In this document: positions 62,828-64,000 of the stretch, one piece after another | Position numbering within the stretch: the first letter of the stretch is position 1 | Layout of the letters: the number at the start of each line of letters is the position of its first letter | DNA from: Vibrio penaeicida | Lineage (GTDB): Bacteria > Pseudomonadota > Gammaproteobacteria > Enterobacterales > Vibrionaceae | Length of the DNA: 64,000 nt | Direction of reading: 5' to 3' | Assembly: GCF_030689305.1 (NCBI RefSeq) | Contig: NZ_JAUYVM010000008.1 | Coordinates: 245,577-309,576 of the forward strand | Program-made: the position numbers and the translations under genes | Notes under the pieces: generated by a model | The model's input: the letters and a program-made list of their open reading frames with translations, nothing else | Told to the model about the DNA's origin: nothing | Databases searched by the model: none

Positions 62828-63049
62828 GTGGCTTCTAGATAAGTCACTTCTGAATATGAAGTTCAGATCACCTTATTTGCTTCTGGCTTAGGGAATCTAG
62901 AAGCAAACCAGCCAGCAATGTGTAGGGCATTGCTGGCTTTTTTTTGGGTTCTAACATAACTATATTGCGACTGACTCTACCTTTTCTATTTAAATGTCTT
63001 GTAAAGATAAATATGAAACAAATGGCATCTATATGAAAGGAGTAAATTT
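62828..63049. other. Intergenic region after glpV
   Basis: It holds the operon terminator. Besides that, two near-copies of AAGTCACTTCT-like text and a TTCTAGA repeat were seen, without a definite role. Confidence 0.4.
62911..62945 (+). terminator. Terminator of the glycerol ABC operon
   Basis: GCCAGCAATG (62911-62920) and CATTGCTGGC (62928-62937) form a perfect 10-bp stem over a 7-base loop, followed by eight T. Confidence 0.95.
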
Positions 63050-63130
63050 ATGCCAATAGAAGTAACGTTTAGTATTAAGAATAAAAAAGTTGTAGTGAAG
63101 GATACGGCAACACAACATATGGATACGTAA
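63050..63130 (+). CDS. Short ORF with strong ribosome site, 26 codons
   Basis: The frame MPIEVTFSIKNKKVVVKDTA and six more residues starts at 63050 behind AAAGGAG and stops at 63128-63130. It is too short to assign. It may be the remnant of a larger gene, given the broken gene next to it, or a leader peptide. Confidence 0.3.
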   Translation: MPIEVTFSIKNKKVVVKDTATQHMDT

Positions 63131-63152
63131 CCGTTACGGATTAGACCTTGAA

Positions 63153-63629
63153 ATGACAAAATCACTACTTATAACTTTATGCTATTTAGTCAGTTTTTCC
63201 TCGTTTGCATCAGCTATCGAGACCGACCGGTTCAAGATAAATATCCCCTCTTACTTTGCCATTCCTGCCTACCAAAGTAACAATGACGAGCAGACCTAGA
63301 CGTATGTTACAGAGCTTGGTACTTTGATCATCTCTGAACAGCTATGTGATAAGGCATGTCCAGTTGTCTCACAAGATGACGTAAATATATACAACAATCA
63401 TGAGAGAATGAAAAACCATAGCTCAGTTATAATTGAAAAAAATGAAATTGTAGGCTGGTTAGTACATTCTCCAACATACAGTAATACCTTTACTTCAGAA
63501 GTAACTTTTTCTCATTTAGATGCTTCTATTTCATTTCACTTCATATACAAAAAAACCAATTCGTCGTTAGACACACATAGAAGCCTTGTGGAATTTATAA
63601 GATTGATTAACAACATTGAGTTCTTATAA
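63153..63629 (+). pseudogene. Small exported protein gene interrupted by one in-frame TAG
   Basis: An ATG at 63153 starts a frame with a clear signal peptide (KSLLITLCYLVSFSSFASA). It runs for 48 codons to a TAG at 63297-63299. The frame continues without shift to 63629, giving another 109 codons with ordinary coding content (ELGTLIISEQLCDKACPV, EIVGWLVHSPTYSN). The combined 158-codon gene would be a small periplasmic protein with two Cys near the middle. The single stop marks it as a nonsense-mutated pseudogene, unless the base is a sequence error or the stop is read through. The family is not recognised. It lies between the glycerol operon and an insertion sequence, a typical place for decay. 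Confidence 0.6.
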
Positions 63630-63657
63630 GTGCTATTAACCATCTAAAATCCATTAT

Positions 63658-64000
63658 TGTAGTGGCATAGTGAATTTGGCCACCTGATTAGAGGTGTTAA
63701 GATGCACCTCGTACACAACAGGTGGAACTATGACAAGGCGTACGAGAAGAACTTTCAGTCCGGAATTCAAACTTGAAGCAGCCCAGCTAGTTGTTGACCA
63801 AGGTTACTCTGTGGTCGAAGCAGCTAAAGCTATGAATGTGAGCAAATCTGCTATGGACAAGTGGGTAAGGCAGCTTAAACAAGAGAGACAGGGTATTACT
63901 CCAAAAGCAGCGCCACTGACGCCAGAGCAAATAGAGATCCGAGAGCTTAAAAAGCGGATCGCTGAGCTAGAAGAGCACAACGAAATCATAAAAAAGGCTA
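63658..64000 (+). mobile_element. IS3-family insertion sequence, left end (continues beyond window)
   Basis: An OrfA-type transposase starts at 63730 and runs off the window. Upstream, the text beginning TGTAGTGGCATAGTGAATTT at about 63658 has the TG start of IS3-family terminal repeats and leads to GGCCACCTGAT and a GAGGTG/CACCTC hairpin (63690-63709). The exact left boundary is my estimate. Confidence 0.65.
63730..64000 (+). CDS. IS3-family transposase OrfA, 3' end outside window
   Basis: Ninety codons are visible: [20 protein letters not shown] is the transposase_8 helix-turn-helix opening, then [19 protein letters not shown] and a leucine-zipper-like [18 protein letters not shown]. This is the DNA-binding subunit; the DDE catalytic OrfB and the programmed frameshift would lie beyond the window. 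Confidence 0.9.
   Translation, partial: MTRRTRRTFSPEFKLEAAQLVVDQGYSVVEAAKAMNVSKSAMDKWVRQLKQERQGITPKAAPLTPEQIEIRELKKRIAELEEHNEIIKKA

Overview
The window looks like a chromosomal stretch from a marine gammaproteobacterium, most probably Vibrionaceae. Base composition is moderate with AT-rich intergenic regions. The KdgR and Glp proteins are close to enteric versions, the type VI secretion system (T6SS) gene content is of the Vibrio kind, and a CBM5/12-tailed secreted subtilase is present. The genus is inferred from gene content, not from a marker gene. No rRNA, tRNA or CRISPR array was found.

Left part (1-15.5 kb), metabolic accessory genes: the 3' portion of a LacI-type regulator; a GFA-like zinc protein, a cysteine hydrolase and a quinone reductase-like flavoprotein in a row; a secreted alpha/beta hydrolase facing a membrane-anchored AraC regulator that carries an 18-bp tandem repeat; two LysR regulators; a DSD1/D-threonine-aldolase-like enzyme coupled to an ornithine-cyclodeaminase-family enzyme, with a palindrome in the divergent promoter; then kdgR next to a dipeptide-type ABC transporter whose promoter region carries a near-consensus KdgR box.

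Glycerol genes lie on both sides of the T6SS. glpK and glpD (17.2-20.5 kb) are divergent with GlpR-like operators. At 54.6-62.8 kb a sigma-54 activator faces a six-gene operon of the glycerol ABC transporter type (glpSTPQV plus a DUF2160-type membrane protein). The intervening region holds GlpR-like sites, a well-formed -24/-12 promoter and a candidate enhancer site. Transporter, kinase and dehydrogenase together would import glycerol, phosphorylate it and oxidise it to dihydroxyacetone phosphate.

Middle part (21.9-52 kb), a complete T6SS. One long leftward run holds tssA, hcp, tssB, tssC, a second tssC-like gene, tssE, tssF, tssG, clpV, a four-gene insert (ATP-grasp ligase, sensor-MFS fusion, two periplasmic binding proteins), FHA gene, tssJ, tssK, tssL with a SPOR-like tail, tssM with a degenerate Walker A, a small Ser/Thr kinase, and a 642-residue protein of unknown function. 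The spike genes (vgrG, an adaptor-like gene, PAAR) run rightward from the same 660-bp intergenic region. The four-gene insert and the terminal 642-residue gene are the least explained parts of the window and the best candidates for something new.

Beyond the spike genes lie a secreted subtilase and, just downstream of it, a small secreted protein resembling a free-standing I9 propeptide/inhibitor. The right edge (63-64 kb) shows decay and mobility: a small secreted-protein gene broken by one in-frame stop, and the left end of an IS3-family insertion sequence cut by the window edge.
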